DNA of 8,959 nucleotides from an uncultured Desulfobacterales bacterium (lineage in GTDB: Bacteria > Desulfobacterota > Desulfobacteria > Desulfobacterales > JAFDCJ01), in contig CALZJV010000242.1 of the NCBI GenBank assembly GCA_945787595.1, forward strand, positions 1-8,959, given 5' to 3'. Position 1 is the stretch's first letter, and every line of letters starts with the position of its first letter. Positions 1 to 6,115 of this stretch are shown piece after piece. Below the pieces are notes generated by a model, which made no database searches, was not told the DNA's origin, and worked only from the letters and a program-made list of their open reading frames with translations. Both the position numbers and the translations under genes were made by a program.

Positions 1-6
1 CCGCCG

Positions 7-26
7 CTGGCCTGAAAAGCGGCCAG
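7..26. other. GC-rich hairpin at the left edge
   Basis: CTGGCC (7-12) and GGCCAG (21-26) are perfect inverted arms around an 8-nt loop, followed by only three T residues. An alternative stem, GCCGC (3-7) with GCGGC (19-23), is also possible. It could be the weak terminator of a gene lying left of the window, but the short T run keeps this tentative. Confidence 0.25.
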
Positions 27-70
27 TTTGATCGAATAGAAAACTTAACGAAATGCAATTCTATCTTTTT

Positions 71-144
71 GACAGGATCAACAGGATGGACAGGATATAG
101 TTATACTAAAACAAAATTATCCTGATAATCCTGTAAATCCTGTC
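71..144. repeat. ACAGGAT-type 9-bp-period inverted repeat
   Basis: The left arm (71-97) carries ACAGGAT three times at exact 9-bp spacing (72-78, 81-87, 90-96). The right arm (118-144) carries the complementary ATCCTG(T/A) three times with the same spacing. The two 27-bp arms match at 22 positions when one is reverse-complemented, and a 20-nt AT-rich loop separates them, so the element could form a long cruciform or RNA hairpin. I recognise ATCCTGT-rich repeats of this style as dispersed intergenic elements in Desulfobacterota genomes; that is memory, not a search. It lies upstream of the opine dehydrogenase remnant. Confidence 0.75.
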
Positions 145-232
145 TAAATTAAAAAAGTTTCATACGAGGGTTATAAATAAGCTTGCCTTGTTTTTACGTT
201 ATCTATATGTCAATTGAACATCTTCTGAATAG

Positions 233-466
233 GTCTGCCACAAATTGATTTTTCACTCATTTAGGGTACAACTAAACCCTGATCTGCATAAAGGAGAACT
301 CAAGGGAACCGTCGTTGAGACCGGACTCGGTCATTTGACGCCGGTTCTGCATCCCGCCGGCAGTCTGCTGAATGCCGGACGTATTGAGAGATCCCACGGG
401 GAGTTTTATATGTATGAGGAGGGCATGACAGCGTCGGTGGTCAAAGTGATTGAAGACATAGTCTAA
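233..466 (+). pseudogene. opine dehydrogenase fragment (octopine/nopaline dehydrogenase C-terminal domain)
   Basis: This short frame opens after a TAG at 230-232 and ends at a TAA at 464-466; the only plausible start is a TTG at 245. Its translation contains LTPVLHPAGSLLNAGRIE and then HGEFYMYEEGMTASVVKVIE, which match the conserved block of the NAD/NADP octopine/nopaline dehydrogenase C-terminal domain, where the His of HPAG is the catalytic histidine in characterised members. Family enzymes are about 350-400 residues. Here about 65 are left: the whole Rossmann domain is missing and the frame stops abruptly where the family continues for another ~100 residues. I therefore read it as an internal remnant. 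No ribosome binding site precedes the TTG. It sits 44 nt before an intact ornithine cyclodeaminase family gene, a plausible former operon partner since both families handle amino-acid imines. The family call is by motif recognition only. Confidence 0.6.
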
Positions 467-510
467 AACAATTTTTTTTTAAATATTGCAATCGCGGAGG
501 ATATGCAGCT

Positions 511-1491
511 ATGAAACCAGTTGAATTTCTTTATCTGTCCCAAAAAGATGTAGTGGATGTGGGCCTAACCATGAAAGACGCCATCTCCATTGTAGAAGAG
601 GTCTTAAGGGAGCATGGTCTGCAGGAGTTTGAGAATCCGCCCAAACCGGGTATTCATACACAGAAAGGGGCGTTTATTCACGCAATGCCCGGTTTTCTTC
701 CGCGTAAAAATACTGCGGGCATGAAATGGGTAAGCGGTTATTCCAATAATTTTCAACATCGCCTCCCCTCGATAATGGGCCTGATCATATTAAATGATCC
801 CAATACCGGTCAACCCCTTGCGGTGATGGACGGTGGTTATATCACCGCGTTACGAACAGCGGCTGCCTCCGGCGTTTCCGCCAAATACCTTGCCGTCAAA
901 GATGCCGGGATACTTGGAATTGTGGGGACGGGGGTTCAGGGGCGATACCATTTGTTGAGCCTCAAAGAAGTGTTACCGGGAATCAAAGAGCTAAAAATAT
1001 TTGATACCAACGAATCCATAACGGCCGAGTTTATATCCCATGCAAAAGAACATGGTTCTTTGAACATCATTTGCTGCGCGTCGGCACGGGAAGTGATTGA
1101 GGATTCCGATGTCGTTGTGACAGCCACCGGTCATCTTGAAGAGCGTGTATATAAAGACAGCTGGGTGAAAAAAGGCGCCCTGGTGTTGCCGGTGCACACC
1201 CGTGGATGGGAAAAATCCATGCTTGACAAGGCCGATAAATTCATCGTTGATGACTGGCAGCAGTTCAACAACGCCCTGGGTGGTTCAGACGGATACTACG
1301 CACCTCTGCCCGAGTTGTACGCTGAATTGGGCCAAATCGTTGTCGGCAAAAAACCGGGGCGTGAAAATAGTGCCGAACGCATCGTCAACCTTAATTTCGG
1401 CATGGCGATCCATGATGTTTTGATGGCCAACCACGTTCTGGAGCGGGCCAAGGCAAAGGGACTCGGGATGATGCTTTCGCTGCTCGAATAA
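511..1491 (+). CDS. ornithine cyclodeaminase / mu-crystallin family protein
   Basis: This 326-residue protein is close to the usual family length. The family includes ornithine cyclodeaminase, alanine dehydrogenase (archaeal type), ketimine reductase and siderophore/opine precursor synthases such as SbnB; all are cytosolic NAD(P) enzymes acting on amino or imino acids. Visible hallmarks are the substrate-binding Lys in GMKWVSGY (K72), the ALRTAAAS segment (residues 113-120) that typifies the family, the Rossmann nucleotide loop GIVGTGVQG (136-144), and the FIVDDW segment (244-249) whose Asp is the likely catalytic acid. The ATG at 511 has GGAGG at 496-500 with a 10-nt spacer. The substrate cannot be read from sequence. 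The neighbouring opine dehydrogenase remnant suggests an amino-acid/opine-like role rather than simple proline synthesis. The next clear gene is 411 nt away, so it appears to be the last intact gene of its transcription unit. Confidence 0.9.
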   Translation: MKPVEFLYLSQKDVVDVGLTMKDAISIVEEVLREHGLQEFENPPKPGIHTQKGAFIHAMPGFLPRKNTAGMKWVSGYSNNFQHRLPSIMGLIILNDPNTGQPLAVMDGGYITALRTAAASGVSAKYLAVKDAGILGIVGTGVQGRYHLLSLKEVLPGIKELKIFDTNESITAEFISHAKEHGSLNIICCASAREVIEDSDVVVTATGHLEERVYKDSWVKKGALVLPVHTRGWEKSMLDKADKFIVDDWQQFNNALGGSDGYYAPLPELYAELGQIVVGKKPGRENSAERIVNLNFGMAIHDVLMANHVLERAKAKGLGMMLSLLE

Positions 1492-1507
1492 ACTATTCTA
1501 TTTTAAT

Positions 1508-1819
1508 ATGGGTCTTAATAGAAATATTCCGGCCGTATTTATCATTTTTCTGACCGCTGCGGTTGCATGTCCTGGAGGTGAGCATGTTTATCTAAAGGTG
1601 GCCGCCGCTGCGCGGCCTTACGATATTACTCAGAAAGGGACAAAAATCCAAGTAAGACAGGCTTTCAGACCTAAAACGCATTCAGTGCATATCGATCAAC
1701 AAATACTCATTGATCGCATTATTTCCGATGCAACTATGGGAAGGCAGGCACAATCCGGCAGAATCCATAGACGATACTTTACTAATCCCAATTTTTTAAA
1801 TGTTCACTATGACATATGA
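1508..1819 (+). CDS. doubtful 103-residue ORF in the gap after the cyclodeaminase
   Basis: The 411-nt gap between the two flanking genes holds one frame from an ATG at 1508. Its N-terminus is hydrophobic (PAVFIIFLTAAVAC) and could pass as a lipoprotein signal with Cys20, but there is no Shine-Dalgarno sequence ahead of the ATG. The remainder is basic and polar (IQVRQAFRPKTHSVHIDQQ) and I recognise no family. A good GGAGGTGA lies at 1574-1581, but the ATG it serves (1584) is in another frame and meets a stop after three codons, which hints at decay. It may be a degraded gene or a chance ORF. Confidence 0.2.
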   Translation: MGLNRNIPAVFIIFLTAAVACPGGEHVYLKVAAAARPYDITQKGTKIQVRQAFRPKTHSVHIDQQILIDRIISDATMGRQAQSGRIHRRYFTNPNFLNVHYDI

Positions 1820-1902
1820 AACTCCCAGCGGCGTAATCCGCCCAATAGCTGCAAATCCTGTTTTGATTTTTTTTCTTGTTTTTGTGGTAACCCTCAGGCA
1901 AA

Positions 1903-3207
1903 GTGTCTAAACGCCTTAAGATAAGATTAAATCTAACAAGTAAAAATGAGGTGATTGAATTGCGAGACCAATTGATTCAGGACATGGCAAAAGCCATTGA
2001 GCAAGTCCGGCAATGGCCTACGAAAGAGGTCCGGATATTTCACCACAACGACTCCGACGGGCTAAGTTCAGGGGCGATCCTCACCCGGGCCTTTGAAAGG
2101 GCCGGTTTTGGGGTGCACCGCTTCTGCCTGGAAAAACCCTATCCGGCCCTGCTGCAAAAGGTTTATGAACAGGAAGGCGAGATCATCGTCTTTGCCGATT
2201 TCGCCGGCCGCATTGCTCCGATGCTGTCCGATTTGAACAAAGGACGCAATCTGACGCTGATTCTGGATCATCATGTGGCCGAGGCTTCAACGGATCCAAG
2301 GGTCCACAATCTGGATCCCGATCTCTATGGCCTCAAGGGTGACCGGGATATATCCGGGTCGACCACATGCTACCTGTTTGCCCATACTTTGGACCAGGTC
2401 AATCGTGACCTGGCTTACATCGCTGCTATCGGAGCGGTGGGGGATGAATTTTTTGTGGACGGCTGCCTGGTAAACGAGAATCGCGATGTAACGATGGAAG
2501 CCGTCAAACAGGGCAAAATGGAAATCAAAAAGCAACAGGTCGGGGAACGATATTACCTGAATACGCCCGCCGGTCAGGTGCCCTGTGATGAATTCGGCGC
2601 CTATCTGGACACCCTCGGGGCAGCCGGATTTTATCAAAACGGGCCGGACATGGGCGTCAGGGTCTGCCTTGAAGGCACCACCCCGCAATCCGATCGGATG
2701 CTGCAAGAGCTAAAATCCGTTCAGGCCAAGGCATTTGAAGAAGAAACGAAACGACTCCGGGCAGGCGCCCTCAAAAAGACGGCGCACATTCAATGGTTTC
2801 ATGTGGCGAACCGCTTTCGCCCCATGGGGGTAAAAATGATCGGCGTCTTCTGCGATGCGATCAAAAATACGGAACACATCGATCCCGGGCGCTACCTTGC
2901 CGGTTTTCAGATTATTCCCAATGAAATTCCGGGATTCGGTCCGATCCCCTTAAACGATGTCAAAATTTCCATGCGGGTTTCAGCCCAGCTCGAGGCGGAA
3001 ATTCGCGCGCAGCGGATCATGCCGCTTGACATTTTACTACCGGAAGCCACCAATGAGCTCGGCGGATTCTCCGACGCCTGTCACAGTCTGACGGCGGCTA
3101 CCACAGTGGCGGTCGGAAAGGAAGAACAACTCATCGAAGAAATGGAAAAAATCTTGGAAATCGGAATGCGGAAGTCGGAAAGAGGTAGAAATGCCATCCA
3201 TGAATGA
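1903..3207 (+). CDS. DHH-family (RecJ-like) phosphoesterase
   Basis: A protein of up to 434 residues with the order of the DHH superfamily, whose members are Mn2+-dependent phosphodiesterases (RecJ nucleases, oligoribonucleases, cyclic-dinucleotide hydrolases). Motif I is HHNDSDG (47-53), followed by the acidic FADF (97-100), the signature LDHH (121-124) and GAVGDEF (177-183). A C-terminal glycine-rich segment GGFSDACH (387-394) stands where DHHA1 domains carry GGHxxAAG, so the C-terminal domain is present but diverged. No other domain, signal peptide or membrane segment is seen; a cytosolic nucleic-acid or nucleotide hydrolase is likely, substrate unknown. The start is uncertain: the GTG at 1903 has only a weak AGG ahead; a TTG at 1960 follows a near-perfect GAGGTGAT (1948-1955) with a short 4-nt spacer; and the ATG at 1984 would give an N-terminus typical of relatives, just before the first core strand. 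The GHMP kinase follows 150 nt downstream on the same strand. Confidence 0.88.
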   Translation: MSKRLKIRLNLTSKNEVIELRDQLIQDMAKAIEQVRQWPTKEVRIFHHNDSDGLSSGAILTRAFERAGFGVHRFCLEKPYPALLQKVYEQEGEIIVFADFAGRIAPMLSDLNKGRNLTLILDHHVAEASTDPRVHNLDPDLYGLKGDRDISGSTTCYLFAHTLDQVNRDLAYIAAIGAVGDEFFVDGCLVNENRDVTMEAVKQGKMEIKKQQVGERYYLNTPAGQVPCDEFGAYLDTLGAAGFYQNGPDMGVRVCLEGTTPQSDRMLQELKSVQAKAFEEETKRLRAGALKKTAHIQWFHVANRFRPMGVKMIGVFCDAIKNTEHIDPGRYLAGFQIIPNEIPGFGPIPLNDVKISMRVSAQLEAEIRAQRIMPLDILLPEATNELGGFSDACHSLTAATTVAVGKEEQLIEEMEKILEIGMRKSERGRNAIHE

Positions 3208-3262
3208 TGACATCGTGGAAACCAGGGTCAAAATGTAAAGTGCCCGTTGCGATCGGTTGTTT

Positions 3263-3334
3263 AACTCAATCAACTCAATAAACTTAATCAACTCATTCAA
3301 CTTAATCAACTCAATAAACTCAATAAACTCAATA
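3263..3334 (+). repeat. eight tandem 9-bp repeats, consensus AACTCAATA
   Basis: Eight contiguous 9-nt units fill this tract. Units 2, 6, 7 and 8 are identical (AACTCAATA); the others differ by one to three bases (AACTCAATC, AACTTAATC twice, AACTCATTC). The tract occupies most of the 150-nt spacer between the phosphoesterase and the kinase and ends 11 nt before the kinase Shine-Dalgarno AAGGA (3346-3350). Perfect tail units suggest recent slipped-strand expansion. Copy-number change would alter promoter or leader spacing in 9-bp steps. It has no resemblance to CRISPR (no spacers). Confidence 0.9.
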
Positions 3335-3357
3335 AACTACAAGGTAAGGAAAAAATC

Positions 3358-4296
3358 ATGGGAAAAGGAACCGCGTTTGGAAAATCAATTCTAATCGGCG
3401 ATCAATTCGTTTTGGAAGAAGTCCCGGCCATTGTCTCATCGATTCCCTTTGAAACCGAGTGTATCGTGGAAAGACTGCCGGCCGGCAGCGGCTGGACCCT
3501 GGAAGATAATCGCATCGAGGTACCGGGATATAAAGAGAAAAAAAAACACCAGCAGGTCGACTCCATCAACCACATGCTGGAGGTGATGAAAATCGATGTC
3601 ACAAAGAATCCCATCAAGATCACCTATGCCGGATCGCTTTTAGCCGGCAGTGGAGTCGGTGCTAGTGCCGCTCACAGTGTATCGCTGGCCCGCGCGTTAG
3701 ACGAGGAATTCAATCTCGGACTATCCATCGATGAGATCAATCACTTTGGCTGGGAAGGGGAATTCGCCTACCACGGGATTCCCAGCGGCGTAGACAATAC
3801 CGCCTCGACCTACGGCGGCCTTTTGCTGTATCATATCAAAAATGGGGAAAAAACCTGGGAACGCATCAATTTGAAGCAACCTGTCGAAGTTGTTCTGGGC
3901 AACAGTGGCGTGACGGCCGACACCTCCAAGCTGGATGCGTTCACCGAGGCCCAGCGAGAAAAGGATCCGGACCTGTTCGCCAAACGCCTCCAAATGATTA
4001 CCGACCAGGCCTTTGAGATGAAAAAAGCCCTTGAAGACTATGATCTGGCCACCGTCGGAAAACTCATGACGGCCAACCACAAAATTTTAATCGAAATGGA
4101 TCTCTCCCATGAAATCCTGATCCACCTGTGCAACATGGCCCTTGAAATGGGTGCTTTAGGGGCCAAGGTCACCGGCGGTGGTCGCGGTGGCTACATGAAC
4201 GCACTGACCCCCGGAAAAGAACTTCAGGATAAAATTGCATCGGCTATGGAAAAGGAAGGGTATAAGGTGATTCGGACAACTGTCGGAGGACGCTGA
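3358..4296 (+). CDS. mevalonate-kinase-like GHMP kinase
   Basis: A 312-residue cytosolic ATP-dependent small-molecule kinase, close to mevalonate kinase length. Motif 1 is GKSILIGDQFVL (8-19), aligned to the family GKxILxGEHxVV. The ATP phosphate loop is AGSGVGASAA (96-105). The segment WEGEFAYHGIPSGVDN (132-147) matches the mevalonate kinase hallmark GE...HGxPSGxDN, so E135 and D146 correspond to the Mg-binding Glu and catalytic Asp. GGLLLYH follows and the C-terminal motif 3 is KVTGGGRGGYMNAL (270-283). The PSGVDN motif argues for mevalonate kinase over galactokinase, homoserine kinase or heptose kinase. Oddities: the usual GEH is GDQ, and motif 2 has GAS for GSS, so specificity may have shifted. 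AAGGA at 3346-3350 lies 7 nt before the ATG. No other mevalonate-pathway gene is in the window. It probably shares transcription with the DHH gene upstream, although the 9-bp repeat tract intervenes. Confidence 0.85.
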   Translation: MGKGTAFGKSILIGDQFVLEEVPAIVSSIPFETECIVERLPAGSGWTLEDNRIEVPGYKEKKKHQQVDSINHMLEVMKIDVTKNPIKITYAGSLLAGSGVGASAAHSVSLARALDEEFNLGLSIDEINHFGWEGEFAYHGIPSGVDNTASTYGGLLLYHIKNGEKTWERINLKQPVEVVLGNSGVTADTSKLDAFTEAQREKDPDLFAKRLQMITDQAFEMKKALEDYDLATVGKLMTANHKILIEMDLSHEILIHLCNMALEMGALGAKVTGGGRGGYMNALTPGKELQDKIASAMEKEGYKVIRTTVGGR

Positions 4297-4700
4297 TCCT
4301 TCTGCCACGTTGATTATGTAACATTGGGGTTTACCGTGAAGACCTTGCAGGCTCGAAATGCATTTGGTTCGCAGCTTATTTGCGAATGCTATCTGAGGAG
4401 CCGGAAAGTTTTCAGCGTAAACCCATGATTACAGCGGAGTGGATGATCGCCACCGAAAGCGGATGCTGTCTGAGACCATTAGGGATCGTTATGGATGAAC
4501 AGCTTTGCACCGCGGTTTTTATTTAACGTCCAATACCGGCATGGTTCACAAGTCTTTGTTTTCATATTAATTACTGTTCATTCATTACGATGCCTTAGGG
4601 GCGAGTTCATGCGGTTTTTGTGGTGATTATCCATGCAGCGGATCGGCTTTGAGAAACTCCCCGACCCCTCAGTTATCTGGCAACGATATGGAGAAATAGA
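4297..4700. other. 404-nt stretch without a supported gene; possible decayed fragments
   Basis: No frame here is long enough to call. A short frame from GTG 4336 to TGA 4426 reads VKTLQARNAFGSQLICECY, which faintly resembles the N-terminus of S-adenosylmethionine decarboxylase (SpeD) proteins, and an adjacent frame reads EWMIATESGC further on, possibly the same gene after a frameshift; this is weak. Another short frame holds CGFCGDYPC (about 4600-4626), a cysteine pattern seen at the end of some DUF3795-like proteins, equally weak. I see no terminator or repeat. The stretch is best regarded as gene debris that leads into the truncated cupin. Confidence 0.4.
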
Positions 4701-4802
4701 ATGGATCTAAAGCCCATCAATCTTCAAGAAAAACTCGCTAAATTCTCTGACCATTTTTCACCTAAAATAATTGCCCAAAGGAATACAGGGATCAATTACT
4801 GA
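4701..4802 (+). pseudogene. cupin protein, N-terminal stub
   Basis: An ATG at 4701 with GGAGA at 4690-4694 (6-nt spacer) starts a 33-codon frame ending in TGA at 4800. It reads MDLKPINLQEKLAKF, then SDHFSPKIIAQRN. This matches the N-terminus of small single-domain cupins (often annotated mannose-6-phosphate-isomerase-like), which begin with a NLxEKLxxFSxxWSPKIVxxLN motif and continue through a metal-binding WHSHExTDE strand for a total of about 110-120 residues. Here the match breaks at about codon 28, before the cupin barrel, so the product cannot bind metal. Translation signals are intact and the break is abrupt, so deletion or replacement of the downstream part is likely. Downstream, another frame contains VHHKH and DTDE, but I cannot show these are the missing cupin motif. 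Confidence 0.6.
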
Positions 4803-4878
4803 TTTATTGATCTGCGCAGTGGCGGTCAGGTCCACCATAAACACACTTCATCTTCAAGCGAACAACCGTTAGACACAG

Positions 4879-5424
4879 ATGAAAATCATTCTTTTTTGTA
4901 TTCTGTCACTTCCGTTATTATTTCTATCCCGGAGCACACTGTTCAGCCTGAAAAATCATGGTTTGTATCGATTCGTGGTATGGGAGTGTATTTTGTGGAT
5001 TGCGATTCAAAATCATCGGTATTTGATAGTAGAAAAATTTGACCTTCAGCAATTGACTTCGTCGGCACTTATGATTGTTTCCTTAATTTATGTCATTTCT
5101 GCTGTATGGACTATGCGAAAAAAGGGCAAAGCCAGCAGGCAGCGACGCGATGACACCCTTTTTGGTTTTGAGAAAACCACTGTTTTGATAGAGTCCGGGA
5201 TTTTCAGACATATCCGGCACCCCATGTACAGTTCGCTCTTCTTTCTGGTTTGGGGGCTACTGTTGAGAAATATCGAGGTCGCTTTACTCATCATAGCTTT
5301 GATTGCTACATTTTTTAGTGTTTTTGCCGCAAAACTCGAAGAGAAGGAAAATATAGAATATTTCGGAGAGCGTTACATACGATACATGCAAAGAACAAAA
5401 ATGTTTGTCCCGCATGTTGTTTGA
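4879..5424 (+). CDS. isoprenylcysteine carboxyl methyltransferase / phospholipid methyltransferase family membrane protein
   Basis: A 181-residue integral membrane protein. Hydrophobic segments lie near residues 2-20, 30-46, 60-78 and 115-150 (probably a helical hairpin). The family signature is in the C-terminal half: FRHIRHPMYSSL (109-120), equivalent to the YRYxRHPMY cofactor-binding motif of ICMT/PEMT-type methyltransferases, then EE at 154-155 and YFGERYIRYM (161-170), equivalent to the conserved EE...FGxxYxxY. Such enzymes transfer a methyl group from S-adenosylmethionine to lipid-soluble substrates; bacteria lack prenylated CaaX proteins, so the real substrate is unknown. Length and motifs look complete. 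There is no good Shine-Dalgarno before the ATG at 4879 and the gene stands alone among remnants, so expression is uncertain. The truncated cupin lies 76 nt upstream on the same strand. Confidence 0.8.
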   Translation: MKIILFCILSLPLLFLSRSTLFSLKNHGLYRFVVWECILWIAIQNHRYLIVEKFDLQQLTSSALMIVSLIYVISAVWTMRKKGKASRQRRDDTLFGFEKTTVLIESGIFRHIRHPMYSSLFFLVWGLLLRNIEVALLIIALIATFFSVFAAKLEEKENIEYFGERYIRYMQRTKMFVPHVV

Positions 5425-5509
5425 GGCGTTCCAACAAATCAAAGCCGAGGGCAAATTCGAAGAAATTAAGATGAAGACGCTTGGCAGGTCGGAAACCCTG
5501 TCACCTTAA
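5414..5509 (+). pseudogene. short coding-like remnant overlapping the methyltransferase end
   Basis: A 31-codon frame (ATG 5414, TAA 5507) overlaps the methyltransferase stop by 11 nt and reads FEAFQQIKAEGKFEEIKMK, then TLGRSETLSP. The Lys/Glu-rich helix-like composition looks like real coding sequence, perhaps the tail of a lost gene, but I recognise no family. Its end meets the stop of the opposite-strand dehydrogenase fragment, consistent with a junction near 5500. It could be chance. Confidence 0.2.
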
Positions 5510-5662
5510 TGTTTCGGTAAAGCCGTCCACGCTTAAGCCCTGGCCGGATATCCGGCTTCCAGCATTCGAGCACAGGAAGATAATCATGTTTGAAACATCG
5601 TCGGTGGTGACGAAGGTTCTCAAAGATGTTCCCTGTAACAGACCTTTGTAGACATCCGCTTC
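5501..5662 (-). pseudogene. short-chain dehydrogenase/reductase, C-terminal fragment
   Basis: On the minus strand a frame bounded by an in-frame TGA (5663-5665) and its own TGA stop (5501-5503) encodes 53 residues: SLRTFVTTDDVSNM, then IIFLCSNAGSRISGQGLSVDG and FTETLR. This is the canonical C-terminal end of a classical SDR (NAD(P)-dependent oxidoreductase, usually about 250-260 residues), where a DDV/DIA helix is followed by FLxSDxGxxISGQxLxVDG. The cofactor-binding TGxxxGIG region and the SYK catalytic residues are absent; no start codon or ribosome binding site is present. The frame overlaps the end of the upstream molybdopterin-oxidoreductase frame between 5620 and 5662 in a different phase, so the two genes were joined near 5660-5683. 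The natural SDR stop seems preserved. Confidence 0.65.
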
Positions 5663-6115
5663 TCAAAGGCATTTTTTTCTCTTACTTTTGAAATCTTGCA
5701 GAGCATAGTCCTCAGGGTGGGTGTACCTTGCGCAGGGTCATAAGGTCCATCCAAGGAATTGAGGAGATTAATATTGGAATCCCACACGCCATATAAAGGT
5801 CCGTCTTTTTCTGGATACCACCATCCAGGCTCACAGCTCACTACGCGTTTATCAATATCTGTAGTTATTCTTGCCTTGTGCATAATCTTACCTCGCAGAT
5901 TTTCAATCCAAACCCAATCGTTATTCTTAATTCCAAGGGTATCTGCAGTATCCGGATGTATGTCCATCAGAGGAAAAGGATGGACTTTTCTTGCCCAGGG
6001 GGCCCAGCGATTGCTTGAGTGCATAAATACGCCTCCTCTCACCCTTGCTTCCATAAGAATCAGAGGATAATTTTCAACGATTTCAGGGGTCGAAATCGGA
6101 GACTCCGGAGGCTCC
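5620..6115 (-). pseudogene. molybdopterin oxidoreductase, C-terminal fragment
   Basis: About 145 residues homologous to the molydopterin-dinucleotide-binding C-terminal domain of DMSO-reductase-superfamily enzymes (formate dehydrogenase, thiosulfate/polysulfide reductase and acetylene-hydratase-like proteins, usually 650-750 residues). Visible motifs in order are EPPESPISTPEI, YPLILMEARVRGGVFMHSSNR, HPDTADTLGIKNNDWVWIE, EPGWWYPEK, YGVWDSNINLL and a terminal LCKISKV. The catalytic domains and iron-sulfur region are missing, and the open frame continues upstream only because it runs out of phase through the AMP-ligase fragment. No native start exists. The homology ends at about 5683; the last 20 codons to the TGA at 5620 are out-of-frame sequence from the following SDR fragment. 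Both ends are therefore broken and the product cannot carry the cofactor chemistry. Confidence 0.75.

Noticed and set aside
2287..2706. 139-codon minus-strand open frame
   Set aside because: It is antisense to the DHH gene core motifs, has no family resemblance and is a shadow frame.
3263..3334. Tandem repeats considered as a CRISPR array
   Set aside because: Units are 9 bp and contiguous with no spacers.
3721..4080. 119-codon minus-strand open frame
   Set aside because: Shadow of the GHMP kinase, opposite its conserved PSGVDN motif.
4860..4878. GTTAGAC after AACAACC, resembling an integron attC core (GTTRRRY)
   Set aside because: No matching RYYYAAC partner at a suitable distance and no palindromic attC body; no integrase in the window.
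5540..5563. Perfect palindrome GCCGGATATCCGGC (5543-5556) inside CTGG/CCAG arms
   Set aside because: It falls within the SDR fragment, encoding the conserved SRISGQ stretch, so the palindrome is most simply a by-product of codon choice.
5759..6070. 103-codon plus-strand open frame
   Set aside because: Shadow of the molybdopterin oxidoreductase fragment.
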